The position numbers and the translations under genes were made by a program. Below, piece after piece: positions 10,625-19,602 of a DNA stretch of 64,000 nt (its first letter is position 1; every line of letters starts with the position of its first letter). Source of the DNA: Fidelibacterota bacterium (GTDB taxonomy: Bacteria > Fidelibacterota > UBA8477 > JABMPR01); assembly GCA_013202495.1 (NCBI GenBank), contig JABMQQ010000001.1, positions 1 to 64,000 of the forward strand. The letters run 5' to 3'. The notes beneath the pieces were generated by a model. The model searched no databases, had not been told where the DNA came from, and saw only the letters and a list, made by a program, of their open reading frames with translations.

Positions 10625-11566
10625 GTGAAACGAACAAATCGATGGAACAAGATCCTGCTTATTGCAGGTATCATTTGCCTGGGCAGTATAACCATCCCGG
10701 ATGTTACCGGTCAATCCCTCTTGGCTTCAACCACAATCGACTCCCTGGCAATCCCCGAGATACAGGAATTCATCAATACAGGTAAGCTGATTGCCATTGC
10801 TGATGACGTTGGAATTGTCATCGATGAGGCAGAAAATAATCAGTATAAACTCTTCCCGGCCTATCCAGATTTTAAGTATGCATTTTTCGTTCAAGTTCCT
10901 GGGGGTGATTATGAATCATATGTCTTGTGTGAGATTCGTCCAGATGCAACTCTGGTAATTGCTGAGAAGACCAGCCGGACCCAGGTGGAAATCGTTAATA
11001 TTGTTGAGTATATCCACAGAAATAATGAGACCACGAATACGATTTTCAACACCCCACGCATTGGACTTGAAATCATTGGTGGAGCAGCCGGGTTCGCCTT
11101 CAGCGGATTATTTATGTATATGGTCCCCGAACTGGGTACAGGTCCGGCTATGTTATGGTTAGGGGTTTCCAGTGTCATGACCTCTTACCCCGTGTATTAT
11201 CTGGGGAATAGCCGTGATAAAAAAGGATCATTTACCCAGACCTTCATGGGAACTGCTTTTGCAGCCTGTACATTTTACGCCATCATGAATTTCCAAGATT
11301 GGCAAGTGGATCCAGAAAACCGCTATCTATCCGACCCTGATTACCCAACCTACTGGGCACCTGTCAGCGTTCTTATGATTGGTTCCAGCGTCCTCTCATT
11401 CAATCGGAGTCTAAGACCACAATCGAGGACTGAATCAGAATCCCTGCACCAGCTCGACAAGTTTTCTGCCGAATATCACTTTCCCCACATGATAGCTACA
11501 AATTTATTTGCTAAACCCGGTGAACGTTCATTTCTGATCCCAATCCTGTCATTGCAATTCAATTGA
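10625..11566 (+). CDS. Exported/membrane protein of unknown function
   Basis: This 313-residue protein is not recognised. It uses a GTG start behind CCAGGGGGTG. The N-terminus is a signal peptide or anchor (IAGIICLGSITIPDVTGQ). Residues about 30-140 form a soluble domain. Four hydrophobic stretches follow (about 148-168, 174-196, 203-223 and 246-262), so the C-terminal half is probably embedded in a membrane. It is the first gene of a run of six same-strand genes; the next starts 12 bp downstream, implying one transcript. The cluster's other members look like outer-membrane or periplasmic proteins, so a shared envelope role is possible but unproven. Confidence 0.7.
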   Translation: MKRTNRWNKILLIAGIICLGSITIPDVTGQSLLASTTIDSLAIPEIQEFINTGKLIAIADDVGIVIDEAENNQYKLFPAYPDFKYAFFVQVPGGDYESYVLCEIRPDATLVIAEKTSRTQVEIVNIVEYIHRNNETTNTIFNTPRIGLEIIGGAAGFAFSGLFMYMVPELGTGPAMLWLGVSSVMTSYPVYYLGNSRDKKGSFTQTFMGTAFAACTFYAIMNFQDWQVDPENRYLSDPDYPTYWAPVSVLMIGSSVLSFNRSLRPQSRTESESLHQLDKFSAEYHFPHMIATNLFAKPGERSFLIPILSLQFN

Positions 11567-11578
11567 GGAGGTGGACTC

Positions 11579-12361
11579 TTGTTTAGATTGATGCAAATAT
11601 TTCACTTCCCACTAAAAATCCCACAGTGCCTGGTCATGCTCCTGGTTTCCTGGTCAATATCACCAGCTACTCCTCTTTATGCCAACACCCCATTAGATTC
11701 CCTCAGCTCGCCAATCTACTTTGGTATCGGTACAGGTTTCATGACGGGGAAGGCCATGCAGCTTAAATTGCCACTTGTTTCAACACTCTCACCTCGTGAA
11801 GACGGTGAAGCTGAGTTCCGTGAAGATGGTATGCAATTCAACCTCCATGTGAATAGTAGTCAATTCTTGCAAAATACTCGTCTCACAAGTCCGACTCGGT
11901 GGTATGCCACCATATCATATACGGCCTTTGATATCCAGTTTAGTAGCTATGAGGAAGGCGATGAGTATCTTCAAAACTTTGAGAAAACGTTCGACATTTA
12001 TGCTGGTTTCCAGAAGAATCTTCTGGAAACTGAGAGATGGATTCCCTTTCTGGAGGCTGGAATTGGATATCGATACGAAGAGGCTTTACATGGTGAATTT
12101 ATCAAAACTGATGACTGGCCATGGGGTCCACATTCAGTCCTTGCAACGGGAGAAGGTTCCAGCGGACAGGGCTTGACCTGGGGTTTTGGTGGTGGCTACT
12201 ATTTTAACGAAGAAAATTCGCCAAACCGTTACTGTATTGGTGTGCGTGGCGTTGTAGGGCCGAGATCAGAGGGGATTTCTGCATATGTAAATGACATCGC
12301 ATATTTTGTGCGGTTCCTGATTTATGCCAGATACGAAATTGGTATAAGAAGTGAACGCTAA
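11579..12361 (+). CDS. Probable outer-membrane beta-barrel protein, unknown function
   Basis: This 260-residue protein starts at TTG 11579. That start is supported by AGGAG ending 8 bases upstream, whereas the next ATG (11591) lies too far from it. A hydrophobic leader (about residues 12-35, ending near LYAN) is followed by alternating amphipathic strands, glycine-rich turns (FGIGTGFMTG, AGIGYRYE, WGFGGGYYFN) and a final strand ending in aromatic and charged residues. This pattern is typical of small OmpA/OmpW-like porin barrels. No specific family is recognised. The stop codon overlaps the next gene's ATG by one base (TAATG), so the two are translationally coupled. Confidence 0.7.
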   Translation: MFRLMQIFHFPLKIPQCLVMLLVSWSISPATPLYANTPLDSLSSPIYFGIGTGFMTGKAMQLKLPLVSTLSPREDGEAEFREDGMQFNLHVNSSQFLQNTRLTSPTRWYATISYTAFDIQFSSYEEGDEYLQNFEKTFDIYAGFQKNLLETERWIPFLEAGIGYRYEEALHGEFIKTDDWPWGPHSVLATGEGSSGQGLTWGFGGGYYFNEENSPNRYCIGVRGVVGPRSEGISAYVNDIAYFVRFLIYARYEIGIRSER

Positions 12362-13161
12362 TGAACAAGATCAAGAATTCGATTCTGGCATTTCGGTTCC
12401 TTTTCATCAGCTTATTACTCCCAGTAGCAATTTTACCTCAAGTAGTTGTATTTACTGATTCCGGTCCCATCTATGGTGTTACACTCATTGGTATATCAAA
12501 TGCTGAAGTAACCATGCTTGCCGAAGGTGAGTCCGTGTATACCAGGCTACCCACAGAAATGATTGAGAAAGTAATACTCAGGGATGGACGTATCGCCTTC
12601 CCCTACAATGCTCATCAATTAACCAGAGCAGAATACAGTCAATACTATTCCGCATATAAACCCACTCCTGAAGAACTGGCGCAGAAATACTTGCTCGATG
12701 GGCTGCAACTGGGAGGCACTCTTTCCTTTTTGGGCTATCCTGGAGCCGGTGATGAGTGGTCTGGAACTTCAATAGTTGTAACCATTCCCGTGTTACGGTA
12801 TCTGGCTCTGAGATCGGGCTGGTATTCATTGGGTTACGTTTCAGGATCTGAATGTGACTGTGATGGAAGTGAGTATCAAGTTCTGGCTGGCCTAAATTTC
12901 AAAACACCAGGATTGAAACTCTATGCTGGTCGAGGTCGCTATAAGGAGCAGTTCACCAATTCATGTCGAACAAATTTCCTCTCTGGTGGTCTTTCCCTGA
13001 TTGGTGCAGGATATCATCTGAATCACTTTGGATTTGACATCTGGGCCAGCACAAGGGATGCCAGCGATTATAAAAGCCAAATTAATGCCAGCTATGGGCG
13101 CGTTGAGGTTACAGAGAATGAGGGCTCAACACTGGTTATCATGTTAAGCTACATTTTTTAA
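12361..13161 (+). CDS. Exported protein with small SH3-like N-terminal segment and barrel-like C-terminus
   Basis: This 266-residue protein overlaps the previous gene by one base. The signal peptide covers about residues 1-28 (ending LLPVAILPQ). Residues about 30-80 follow a G..Y.V.L..I....V.......Y..LP...I..V.L.DG pattern. The same pattern recurs twice in the next gene, so the two share a small beta-barrel module. The C-terminal 150 residues alternate glycine and aromatic positions and include a DCDG cysteine pair, consistent with an outer-membrane barrel ending in LVIMLSYIF. No known family is recognised. Its position suggests it works with the neighbouring envelope proteins. Confidence 0.7.
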   Translation: MNKIKNSILAFRFLFISLLLPVAILPQVVVFTDSGPIYGVTLIGISNAEVTMLAEGESVYTRLPTEMIEKVILRDGRIAFPYNAHQLTRAEYSQYYSAYKPTPEELAQKYLLDGLQLGGTLSFLGYPGAGDEWSGTSIVVTIPVLRYLALRSGWYSLGYVSGSECDCDGSEYQVLAGLNFKTPGLKLYAGRGRYKEQFTNSCRTNFLSGGLSLIGAGYHLNHFGFDIWASTRDASDYKSQINASYGRVEVTENEGSTLVIMLSYIF

Positions 13162-13174
13162 AAGGGAGTCGTGG

Positions 13175-14437
13175 GTGGGGAAGATGCAAATCCTTAACAC
13201 ATATAAGATACTATCATGGGGGTGTCATTTGAGATATTTATTAATTATCATGCTCTCAATTGGGACAGTTTTTCCGACTGATACCTTATTGACTAGGGCT
13301 AACCAGGTATATTTGGGTGAGCTTGTTGAACTAAATCAAACCAGCGCGATTTTTAAAGCTACCATATTTGTTAAACCACAACCGGTTCTCCTCGGCAATA
13401 TTCTTTATATTTCTTCCGAAGACGGCCAACTCCTCTATGGTGCTAGACCTGTCAACCTGGAGGCAGTAGTTGTTAAGGACAAAATGCCTGAGCAACAATC
13501 TTTGAACGAAATATCTGGTGCAACTCAAATGGCTGATTCTACTCGATTTGATCGTCTCGTTTATTTGAATGGTACCATCATCTCTGGGGAGTTGGTAAGC
13601 ATAGATGCACGCTTTGTGCAATTTAAAGATGAGGCTAAAGGGAGCGTTAACAATCTCCCAAGAGACATAATCAGACAAATCGTCAACAGTACTGGTGAAA
13701 TCCTTTATTCAAGCAATCCCAACAATGCAACACCCTCACCATTCACCCCCAGTATAGCTTCTTTTGGACTTATCCCTGGCAAGAATATTTTATTGGTTTT
13801 GGATGATGGTGCAGTCAAGGAGGTCCTATTTCAGAAGTTTTATAATGACTCTTTATTTTATGGTGAGCCACCATTCTCTGGTGTGCCTCTCAGAAGTATC
13901 AGTTCTCTGTGGTCGGAAGGGCAAGATATCGCCGGTGGGGCTGTGGGTTCAAGTTGTGGCCTATTATGTGGTTCTTGTATTGCCTATCCATTGCTCATGA
14001 TGAGTATAGATTCAGAAACTAGTCTCTTACCAGTAGTGGCTGTTCCCGTCGCTGCTGCATTTTTGGCAGGAAAACGATTTGTAGCCAAACCCAGCTGGCA
14101 TATGGTTTATCGTCCTGAGATTCCCAGAAATGGTTGGGATTATGAGCAGGGCTACGCTGCTGGGAAAAATCTGGCATCAGCCAAACCTACCTGGTTCTTG
14201 CCTGGCTTTTTTTACAATTTCTGGGCGGTCCAAACTTCCCGAAACCTAAGACCATGCCCACCAATCTCAGAAATGGAGCATAAGTCAAAAGCATATACTG
14301 CTGGTCTAATCGATGGCTATGGCGATCAAACCAGTCTCTACAATACCATTTATTCCAGCACGGGCTGTGTACTGGGAACGAGCGCAGCACTTTTTGGTTT
14401 GTTTCTTTGGGGTCTTGGGGCTTCTCATTCGAATTAA
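13175..14437 (+). CDS. Exported/membrane protein with repeated SH3-like segments (parent of the next gene)
   Basis: This is a 420-residue protein of unknown function. GTG 13175 fits the AAGGGAG ribosome site; ATG 13184 is an alternative behind GGTGGGG. After a signal peptide (about residues 15-38), an L..G....G.L..........F.......LP...I..I....G..LY module occurs at about 40-85 and 125-175. A third divergent copy lies at about 205-250 (ILLVLDDGAVKEV). The rest carries two hydrophobic stretches (about 250-300) and a terminal helix, with a conserved WFLPGFFYNFWAVQTSR segment between. From base 13755 to the end, the gene is duplicated in the following gene. Confidence 0.72.
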   Translation: MGKMQILNTYKILSWGCHLRYLLIIMLSIGTVFPTDTLLTRANQVYLGELVELNQTSAIFKATIFVKPQPVLLGNILYISSEDGQLLYGARPVNLEAVVVKDKMPEQQSLNEISGATQMADSTRFDRLVYLNGTIISGELVSIDARFVQFKDEAKGSVNNLPRDIIRQIVNSTGEILYSSNPNNATPSPFTPSIASFGLIPGKNILLVLDDGAVKEVLFQKFYNDSLFYGEPPFSGVPLRSISSLWSEGQDIAGGAVGSSCGLLCGSCIAYPLLMMSIDSETSLLPVVAVPVAAAFLAGKRFVAKPSWHMVYRPEIPRNGWDYEQGYAAGKNLASAKPTWFLPGFFYNFWAVQTSRNLRPCPPISEMEHKSKAYTAGLIDGYGDQTSLYNTIYSSTGCVLGTSAALFGLFLWGLGASHSN

Positions 14438-15398
14438 GATAAATTAAGTTGGCAAAGAGGGAGTATGATGGGGAATAATCTTTCTAACAGGGGCTTAGGA
14501 TTTATGCTCCTGGTCGTAATTTGCGGAAGCACAATTGCCAGTTCCATACCCAACATCCCCAGAACTGCCCCGTTTAGCCCCAGAGAAGCGTCTTTTGGAC
14601 TCATACCTGATCAGAATATCCTCATGGTTTTGGAAGGTGGCGAAGTCAAGGCGGTCCTTTTTCAGAAGTTTTATAATGACTCATTATTTTATGGTGAGGA
14701 GCCATACTCTGGGGTGCCTCTAGGAAGTGTCAGTACTCTGTGGTCGGAAGGGCAAGATATCGCTGCTGGAGCGTTGGGCTCAAGTTGTGGACTGGCAGGT
14801 GGTTTGGGTGTTTCCGCCTACTTGCTCATTATCAGCATAGAATCAATAAACGATCTTGGTCTGATTGGGTTGGCGGCTATTCCCCTTGGCGGCGCAGTTC
14901 TGGGAGGAAAGTGTTTGGGAGCAAAGACCACCTGGCATCTGGCGTACCGTGCAGAGATTCCCAGAAGTGGCTGGGATTATGATCAGGGTTATGCAGCTGG
15001 GGAAAAGCTGGCATCAGCTAAACCTACCTGGTTTCTACCGGGATTCTTCTACAATTACTGGGCGGTGCAGACCTCCCGAAAGCTAATACCATGCCCACCC
15101 ACCTCAGAAATGGAGCATAAATCAAAAGCGTACGTTGCTGGTTTAATTGATGGGTATAGTGACCAAACCAGTCTCTACAATACCATTTATTCTGGCACTG
15201 GTTGTGTCCTGGGAACGGGTGCAGTATTTTTTGTCTTCTTGCTCATGTCGATGGGAGCAGCTTATGGGAATTAAAATATATTAATGTTAGCAAAGAGGGG
15301 GGTATCATGCGAGATAATCATTCTAATAAGGGCATAGGATTTATTCTCCTGGTTGCAATCTGCGGAAGCACATTTGGCAGTTCCATACCCACGATTCC
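13755..15398 (+). repeat. 0.83-kb tandem duplication crossing gene boundaries
   Basis: Copy 1 spans about 13755-14560 and copy 2 about 14586-15398, offset by 831 bp at the left and 838 bp at the right. Each copy contains the C-terminal domain of the SH3-like membrane protein, its stop codon, a short spacer with the G-rich ribosome site, and the signal-peptide codons of the downstream barrel gene. Landmarks shared by both include CTTTTGGACT (13761 and 14592) and CAAAGAGGG (14453 and 15291). The junction within 14553-14590 fuses the leader of one gene to the tail of the other. Confidence 0.85.
14465..15274 (+). CDS. Chimeric membrane protein: leader of the downstream gene fused to the C-terminal domain of the upstream gene
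   Basis: This is a 269-residue protein with an ATG start behind AAAGAGGGAG. Residues 1 to about 32 (NNLSNRGLGFMLLVVICGS) match the signal peptide of the gene at 15307. From about residue 40 (SFGLIPDQNILMVL) to the end it matches residues about 195-420 of the preceding protein, including YNDSLFYGE, LWSEGQDIA, WFLPGFFYN and a closely similar C-terminus. It therefore keeps the hydrophobic domain but lacks the parent's two N-terminal SH3-like modules. The reading frame is intact, so the product may be functional. No biochemical role can be assigned. Confidence 0.75.
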   Translation: MMGNNLSNRGLGFMLLVVICGSTIASSIPNIPRTAPFSPREASFGLIPDQNILMVLEGGEVKAVLFQKFYNDSLFYGEEPYSGVPLGSVSTLWSEGQDIAAGALGSSCGLAGGLGVSAYLLIISIESINDLGLIGLAAIPLGGAVLGGKCLGAKTTWHLAYRAEIPRSGWDYDQGYAAGEKLASAKPTWFLPGFFYNYWAVQTSRKLIPCPPTSEMEHKSKAYVAGLIDGYSDQTSLYNTIYSGTGCVLGTGAVFFVFLLMSMGAAYGN

Positions 15399-16236
15399 AT
15401 TCACACATGTAGAAACTCCAATTGGACTGAATGAAGTCAGAGACCTTAAGGTCTTTCTGGCAGTCATTAATGACAATAATACAGGGAATGTGGAACGTGG
15501 AAAAAAAGGTCTTTATATAGGTCCTGATGACTTTTTAACGGTATCCATTTTCTTTCGACTCCACATGGATACCTGGCGTCTTGCCTTGACCTATAATAAT
15601 GTGACCTCACGCAAGAAGGAATATCGATACGATCTCATTTTTGGCGGTCTCTCAAAACACTATGAGAAAAATGGGATTGAGGTGAAACCCGAGCTGGGTC
15701 TTGTCTGGAAGGGTGATTGTGGGGGAGATGATCTGCAAAATTGGTTTCATCGTGGCAAAGATTTACCTGAATTATTTGTTCCCTACTGTGAGGGTGGGCT
15801 GGCTGCTTTTGCCGCGGCAATGGTTTCCAGACCCATAAAACTATCCCGCCCTTGTGAAGGTATACTCACATCGTCAATGGAAATCAGACTTATATCAGAC
15901 CTGGTCCCATCCCGCTTCAGTCCCATGTTGGGTTACCAGGCTGAGGTCTGGCCAGGTCGTCTGCAAGTGGAGATGCTGGCTGGGGCACGCTTGTATATGA
16001 ATGAAATTGATGAATACTCAAATATGGTTCGTTCAGGTACCTTTGCAGCTGTGAATGCGAAGTTCAGGGTATATGAGAATTTCTATTTTGATACTGGAAT
16101 TGCGATGTTTCCCGCTCAGAATCTGGAAAATGACCCGATCTATAAGGACAAGGATCATAGCTACATCCCTCAGATCACCATGGTCTTTTCATGGAATAGC
16201 GCCTGGTATGGACTATATAATTATTTGGAGTATTAA
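15307..16236 (+). CDS. Probable outer-membrane beta-barrel protein, unknown function
   Basis: This is a 309-residue protein. ATG 15307 is preferred to the upstream in-frame start at 15202 because it sits behind AAAGAGGGGGG and begins a signal peptide (GIGFILLVAICGSTFG); the longer form would overlap the previous gene by 73 bp. The mature protein has alternating hydrophobic and charged strands (SIFFRLHMDTWRLALTY, GYQAEVWPGRLQVEMLAG), glycine and aromatic turns and a final aromatic residue (NYLEY). This fits a roughly 12-strand outer-membrane barrel. The leader and the DNA just before it are duplicated at 14453-14560. The last codons, including the stop, are repeated at 23384-23404. Confidence 0.72.
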   Translation: MRDNHSNKGIGFILLVAICGSTFGSSIPTIPFTHVETPIGLNEVRDLKVFLAVINDNNTGNVERGKKGLYIGPDDFLTVSIFFRLHMDTWRLALTYNNVTSRKKEYRYDLIFGGLSKHYEKNGIEVKPELGLVWKGDCGGDDLQNWFHRGKDLPELFVPYCEGGLAAFAAAMVSRPIKLSRPCEGILTSSMEIRLISDLVPSRFSPMLGYQAEVWPGRLQVEMLAGARLYMNEIDEYSNMVRSGTFAAVNAKFRVYENFYFDTGIAMFPAQNLENDPIYKDKDHSYIPQITMVFSWNSAWYGLYNYLEY

Positions 16237-16237
16237 T
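16217..16237 (+). repeat. Left copy of a 21-bp direct repeat spanning a stop codon
   Basis: The last five codons and the TAA (16234-16236) of the barrel gene, plus one base, are repeated exactly at 23384-23404. The sequence begins ATAATTATTTGGAG and ends GTATTAAT. Between the two copies lies only the coupled gene pair 16303-23327. Confidence 0.7.
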
Positions 16238-16302
16238 TCCCACCACTTATGTTTGGCCATATCCTGTAAAGCATTGTAAATCAAGTGAGTTGTTGGAAAA
16301 AA

Positions 16303-19300
16303 ATGATTTCCATATCCAGGTTCCAGAACCGCACAACGAGAATGCTCGTCCTCCTGGGCCTGGTATTATTTTTCAATAATTGTACATTTAGGTCCATACA
16401 TCAGCCTGATCTGGCTGCACCTGATAGTTCAATCACCGTCACAATTCAAATACAACGGGGAATCGGGATGCATGGTGAAGGGGCAGATGCACTTCCACAT
16501 TTTGGTGTTTTGCTACCCAACGGGTGGAGCGTTGATGATTCTCTAGAATATCAACATGCTGGAGGTCCGGGATGGATACGATATTCTATTGAATATTCTG
16601 ATACTATGGAGATCATTGATCCTGCGCCATCGGGGTACTACTGGTGGGTTGGTCTTGATACCATCACCTCATCCATTCCAGCAGGGATGGTAGACTCTCA
16701 AATTGAGATATTTACTGATTCCCAGGAAGGGACATTTTTCATTGACTACATGTTAGGACACACTAATACCATGCAGCCCCTGCGTGAAGATCAATCAGGG
16801 CTCAATGTGGTGAGATCCAATGACCATCCAGTTTCAGTAAATGCTCCTATGGATTTGCGCGTAACAAATATGAGCGACTCAGGAATAGGGTCACTACGTC
16901 AGGCACTGGCGCAGATCAGCGCTCGTGGAACTATCAGCTTCGAGATTCCTGGCTCTGATAGTATTCAACTTGATAGCCAGCTTGTGGTGGATCGAAGTGT
17001 CACCATATTGGGACCAGCGGACTCAGAAATTATCCTTTTGGGAGGAGATACCTCCCGGATCATGCAAATTAATTCTCACCTAGATGTTTCAATCTCTGAT
17101 CTAACACTCAAAAATGGAAACATCATAGGAAAACCAGGTGGAGCAATCCTAACCGAAAACACAGGATGTGATCTTGAAAAGGGATCGATCACGATTTTCA
17201 ATTCTAAATTCATGAATAATAGAGCCATAGATGGGGGTGGCGTGTATGTTTCAAATATTAATTTGACGCTTGATCACTGCAGGATATTGAGCAATACCGC
17301 TCAGTTTGTAGGCGGTGGAATATTTGCGCGCAATTCAAATCTAGACATATCCTCATCGTTCATTCTCAACAACACAACAACCTCTTCGTTTGATGATGCT
17401 GGTGGCGGCATATATCTAGATCAGGGACGTTCCATTATTGCCAGCACTCTCATTGCAGAAAATTCAACAGAATCCTATGGTGGAGGATTGTACCTGGGAA
17501 ACGCTGTGGAAATAACCTTCAGCAATGCAACTTTTATAGATAACAGCGCGATGAGTGGAGGGGGTAATAACATCTTTGTGAATGAATATGCAGATGTATC
17601 TGTCTTGAATTCCATTATTGGCAATTCACAAAATGAAGGAATTGCACCTATTGACGAAGCCAGAGAAGTGATGACCATCCATCACTCAAATCTTGTAGGA
17701 ACTTTTGACCCCAACCTTTGGACTGGTGAGAATAACATATCTGTGAGCCCCCTTTTTGTTGATCCAAATTCGAATGACTATCATCTCCAACCCAATTCAC
17801 CCTGTATTGATATCGGTGCCCCTTGGAGTCGACAGGATAGTGATGGCACAACTGCAGATCTGGGTGCCTTCACAACTCAGAATTTTGCCGGGACTGGTGA
17901 ATTTCCCCCTGGAATTATTGGTGGCACACATGCCGGTGTGATCTCTACAGATGTGCTCCTGGGGAGTGATCTCATCGTAGCAGCAGGATCCACACTAACT
18001 ATTGCTCCTGGGGTAACGATCACCTCTATGGGTTTTAGCAATAAAATTTTAGTGTATGGGACCTTGGAGGCCCAGGGCTCCGTAGATGACACGATTAGAT
18101 TTCTTGGAGGCGATAATGGCTGGAATGGGATAGAGTTCAACGGAGAGAGTGCCTCAGAAAGTCATTTACAATACTGCCTGATCTCAAATGCTCGCAGGAT
18201 TGGTATTGCCTGTCTATCCAGCTCACCTACCATAGAAAATTCACTAATATCCAGAAATGGTTTGGATGATGAGCTGGGACGGGGTGGTGTTTATTGTGAG
18301 AATTCAGGGACTCATATCATCAATACTCAGATCACCCAAAATGAAAACCATGACTACAGTGGAGGTGGGATTACTGCCTTCGAGTCTTCCCATCTCGTTT
18401 TGAACGGTGTTGACATCTTAAACAATTATTCAGCGGGTGAAGGCGGAGGAATCGCAATTTATAATTCCAGTATTGTGCTGGAAAACGTCAGAGTCGCAGA
18501 GAATGTTGCTCAATGGAACGGTGCTGGAATATTTACCTACAATACTTCTCTAAGTATGATGGATTGTGATGTCTTCAATAATATCACCCCTGAGGGTGGG
18601 GGCGGTGGTATTTCAATTGTTCATGAAGAATGGTATGGGATAGGTCGAATGACGGATTCAGATACAAGAGAAGCTGGATTCACTCATCTCAAAGGTGTAA
18701 ATATTGACCATAATTCTGCATATTATGGTGCTGGTATTTCCACGCACGGACTAAGCAACATTTTGTTTAATGGTGTATCAATTACCAGAAATATGGCCAC
18801 GGAATTCGGAGGTGGTTTGGACTGCTGGAATTCAAACCCACTGATGGTCAATATTACGCTGGCAGACAACTCCACGGAGAGTGGAACTGCGCAAGGAATG
18901 TCTATTCGCCAGAGCTCAAGACCTAGATTGGTAAATTCGATTATCTGGGGCGAGTCCACTCAAGACATCAGATTTTTTGATGCAGATACAAGTTTGTTTA
19001 TGGTTGCATATTCGGATGTTCGGGATGGTGAAGCAGTGTTTGGATTCGAAGCAGATGCACATGCTATTGTCTCCTGGGAAGTAGGAAATATCACCAGTGA
19101 CCCTCTATTCACTAATCCAGAGGAGGGCATGTTTGAGATTGTCAGCAATTCACCCTGTATAGATGCTGGAGTGGCACAATTTGAGTGGGAAGGTGAGATA
19201 CTGGTCAATCTATCAGAGAATGAATATATGGGAATCGCCCCAGATATAGGTGCTATTCAAGTAGGATTACCTGCTGGCAATTCAAAAGAACTTATTACTC

Positions 19301-19602
19301 CCGTTGATTTTGCTTTGTCTCCAAATTTTCCCAATCCCTTCAATACCACCACCACTTTGCGCTATTCAATCCCATCGCGATCAGAGGTCAAACTGGAGAT
19401 ATTTGATATCTTGGGCCGAGAGATCGCTACCCTTGCGGACGATCCACAGGAAGCTGGTCAATATTTCATTTATTGGGATGGGAAAAATTCCGCTGGCATC
19501 AATATGAGTACAGGTCTGTATTTTTATCGGCTGAGAGCTCAAACTACAGAGTCAAATTCTATATATTTTTCCAAGGTTCGCAAAATGGTGCTCATCAAGT
19601 GA
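16303..19602 (+). CDS. Surface beta-helix protein with two helix domains and T9SS sorting domain
   Basis: This is a protein of about 1099 residues. GTG 16285 is the longer alternative; ATG 16303 is preferred because of the weak TTGGAAAA site in front of it. The leader ends in LVLFFNNC, an imperfect lipobox, so it may be a lipoprotein. After a beta-sandwich-like N-terminal region, residues about 185-250 resemble the repeat found before polymorphic outer-membrane beta-helices (VTNMSDSGIGSLRQALAQI). Two parallel beta-helices follow (about 250-525 and 530-990), rich in GGGI/GGGL turns. A variant T9SS domain (NFPNPFNTTTTLRYSI...VRKMVLIK) ends the protein. Its TGA overlaps the GTG of the next gene (GTGA), indicating coupled translation. 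Confidence 0.82.
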   Translation: MISISRFQNRTTRMLVLLGLVLFFNNCTFRSIHQPDLAAPDSSITVTIQIQRGIGMHGEGADALPHFGVLLPNGWSVDDSLEYQHAGGPGWIRYSIEYSDTMEIIDPAPSGYYWWVGLDTITSSIPAGMVDSQIEIFTDSQEGTFFIDYMLGHTNTMQPLREDQSGLNVVRSNDHPVSVNAPMDLRVTNMSDSGIGSLRQALAQISARGTISFEIPGSDSIQLDSQLVVDRSVTILGPADSEIILLGGDTSRIMQINSHLDVSISDLTLKNGNIIGKPGGAILTENTGCDLEKGSITIFNSKFMNNRAIDGGGVYVSNINLTLDHCRILSNTAQFVGGGIFARNSNLDISSSFILNNTTTSSFDDAGGGIYLDQGRSIIASTLIAENSTESYGGGLYLGNAVEITFSNATFIDNSAMSGGGNNIFVNEYADVSVLNSIIGNSQNEGIAPIDEAREVMTIHHSNLVGTFDPNLWTGENNISVSPLFVDPNSNDYHLQPNSPCIDIGAPWSRQDSDGTTADLGAFTTQNFAGTGEFPPGIIGGTHAGVISTDVLLGSDLIVAAGSTLTIAPGVTITSMGFSNKILVYGTLEAQGSVDDTIRFLGGDNGWNGIEFNGESASESHLQYCLISNARRIGIACLSSSPTIENSLISRNGLDDELGRGGVYCENSGTHIINTQITQNENHDYSGGGITAFESSHLVLNGVDILNNYSAGEGGGIAIYNSSIVLENVRVAENVAQWNGAGIFTYNTSLSMMDCDVFNNITPEGGGGGISIVHEEWYGIGRMTDSDTREAGFTHLKGVNIDHNSAYYGAGISTHGLSNILFNGVSITRNMATEFGGGLDCWNSNPLMVNITLADNSTESGTAQGMSIRQSSRPRLVNSIIWGESTQDIRFFDADTSLFMVAYSDVRDGEAVFGFEADAHAIVSWEVGNITSDPLFTNPEEGMFEIVSNSPCIDAGVAQFEWEGEILVNLSENEYMGIAPDIGAIQVGLPAGNSKELITPVDFALSPNFPNPFNTTTTLRYSIPSRSEVKLEIFDILGREIATLADDPQEAGQYFIYWDGKNSAGINMSTGLYFYRLRAQTTESNSIYFSKVRKMVLIK

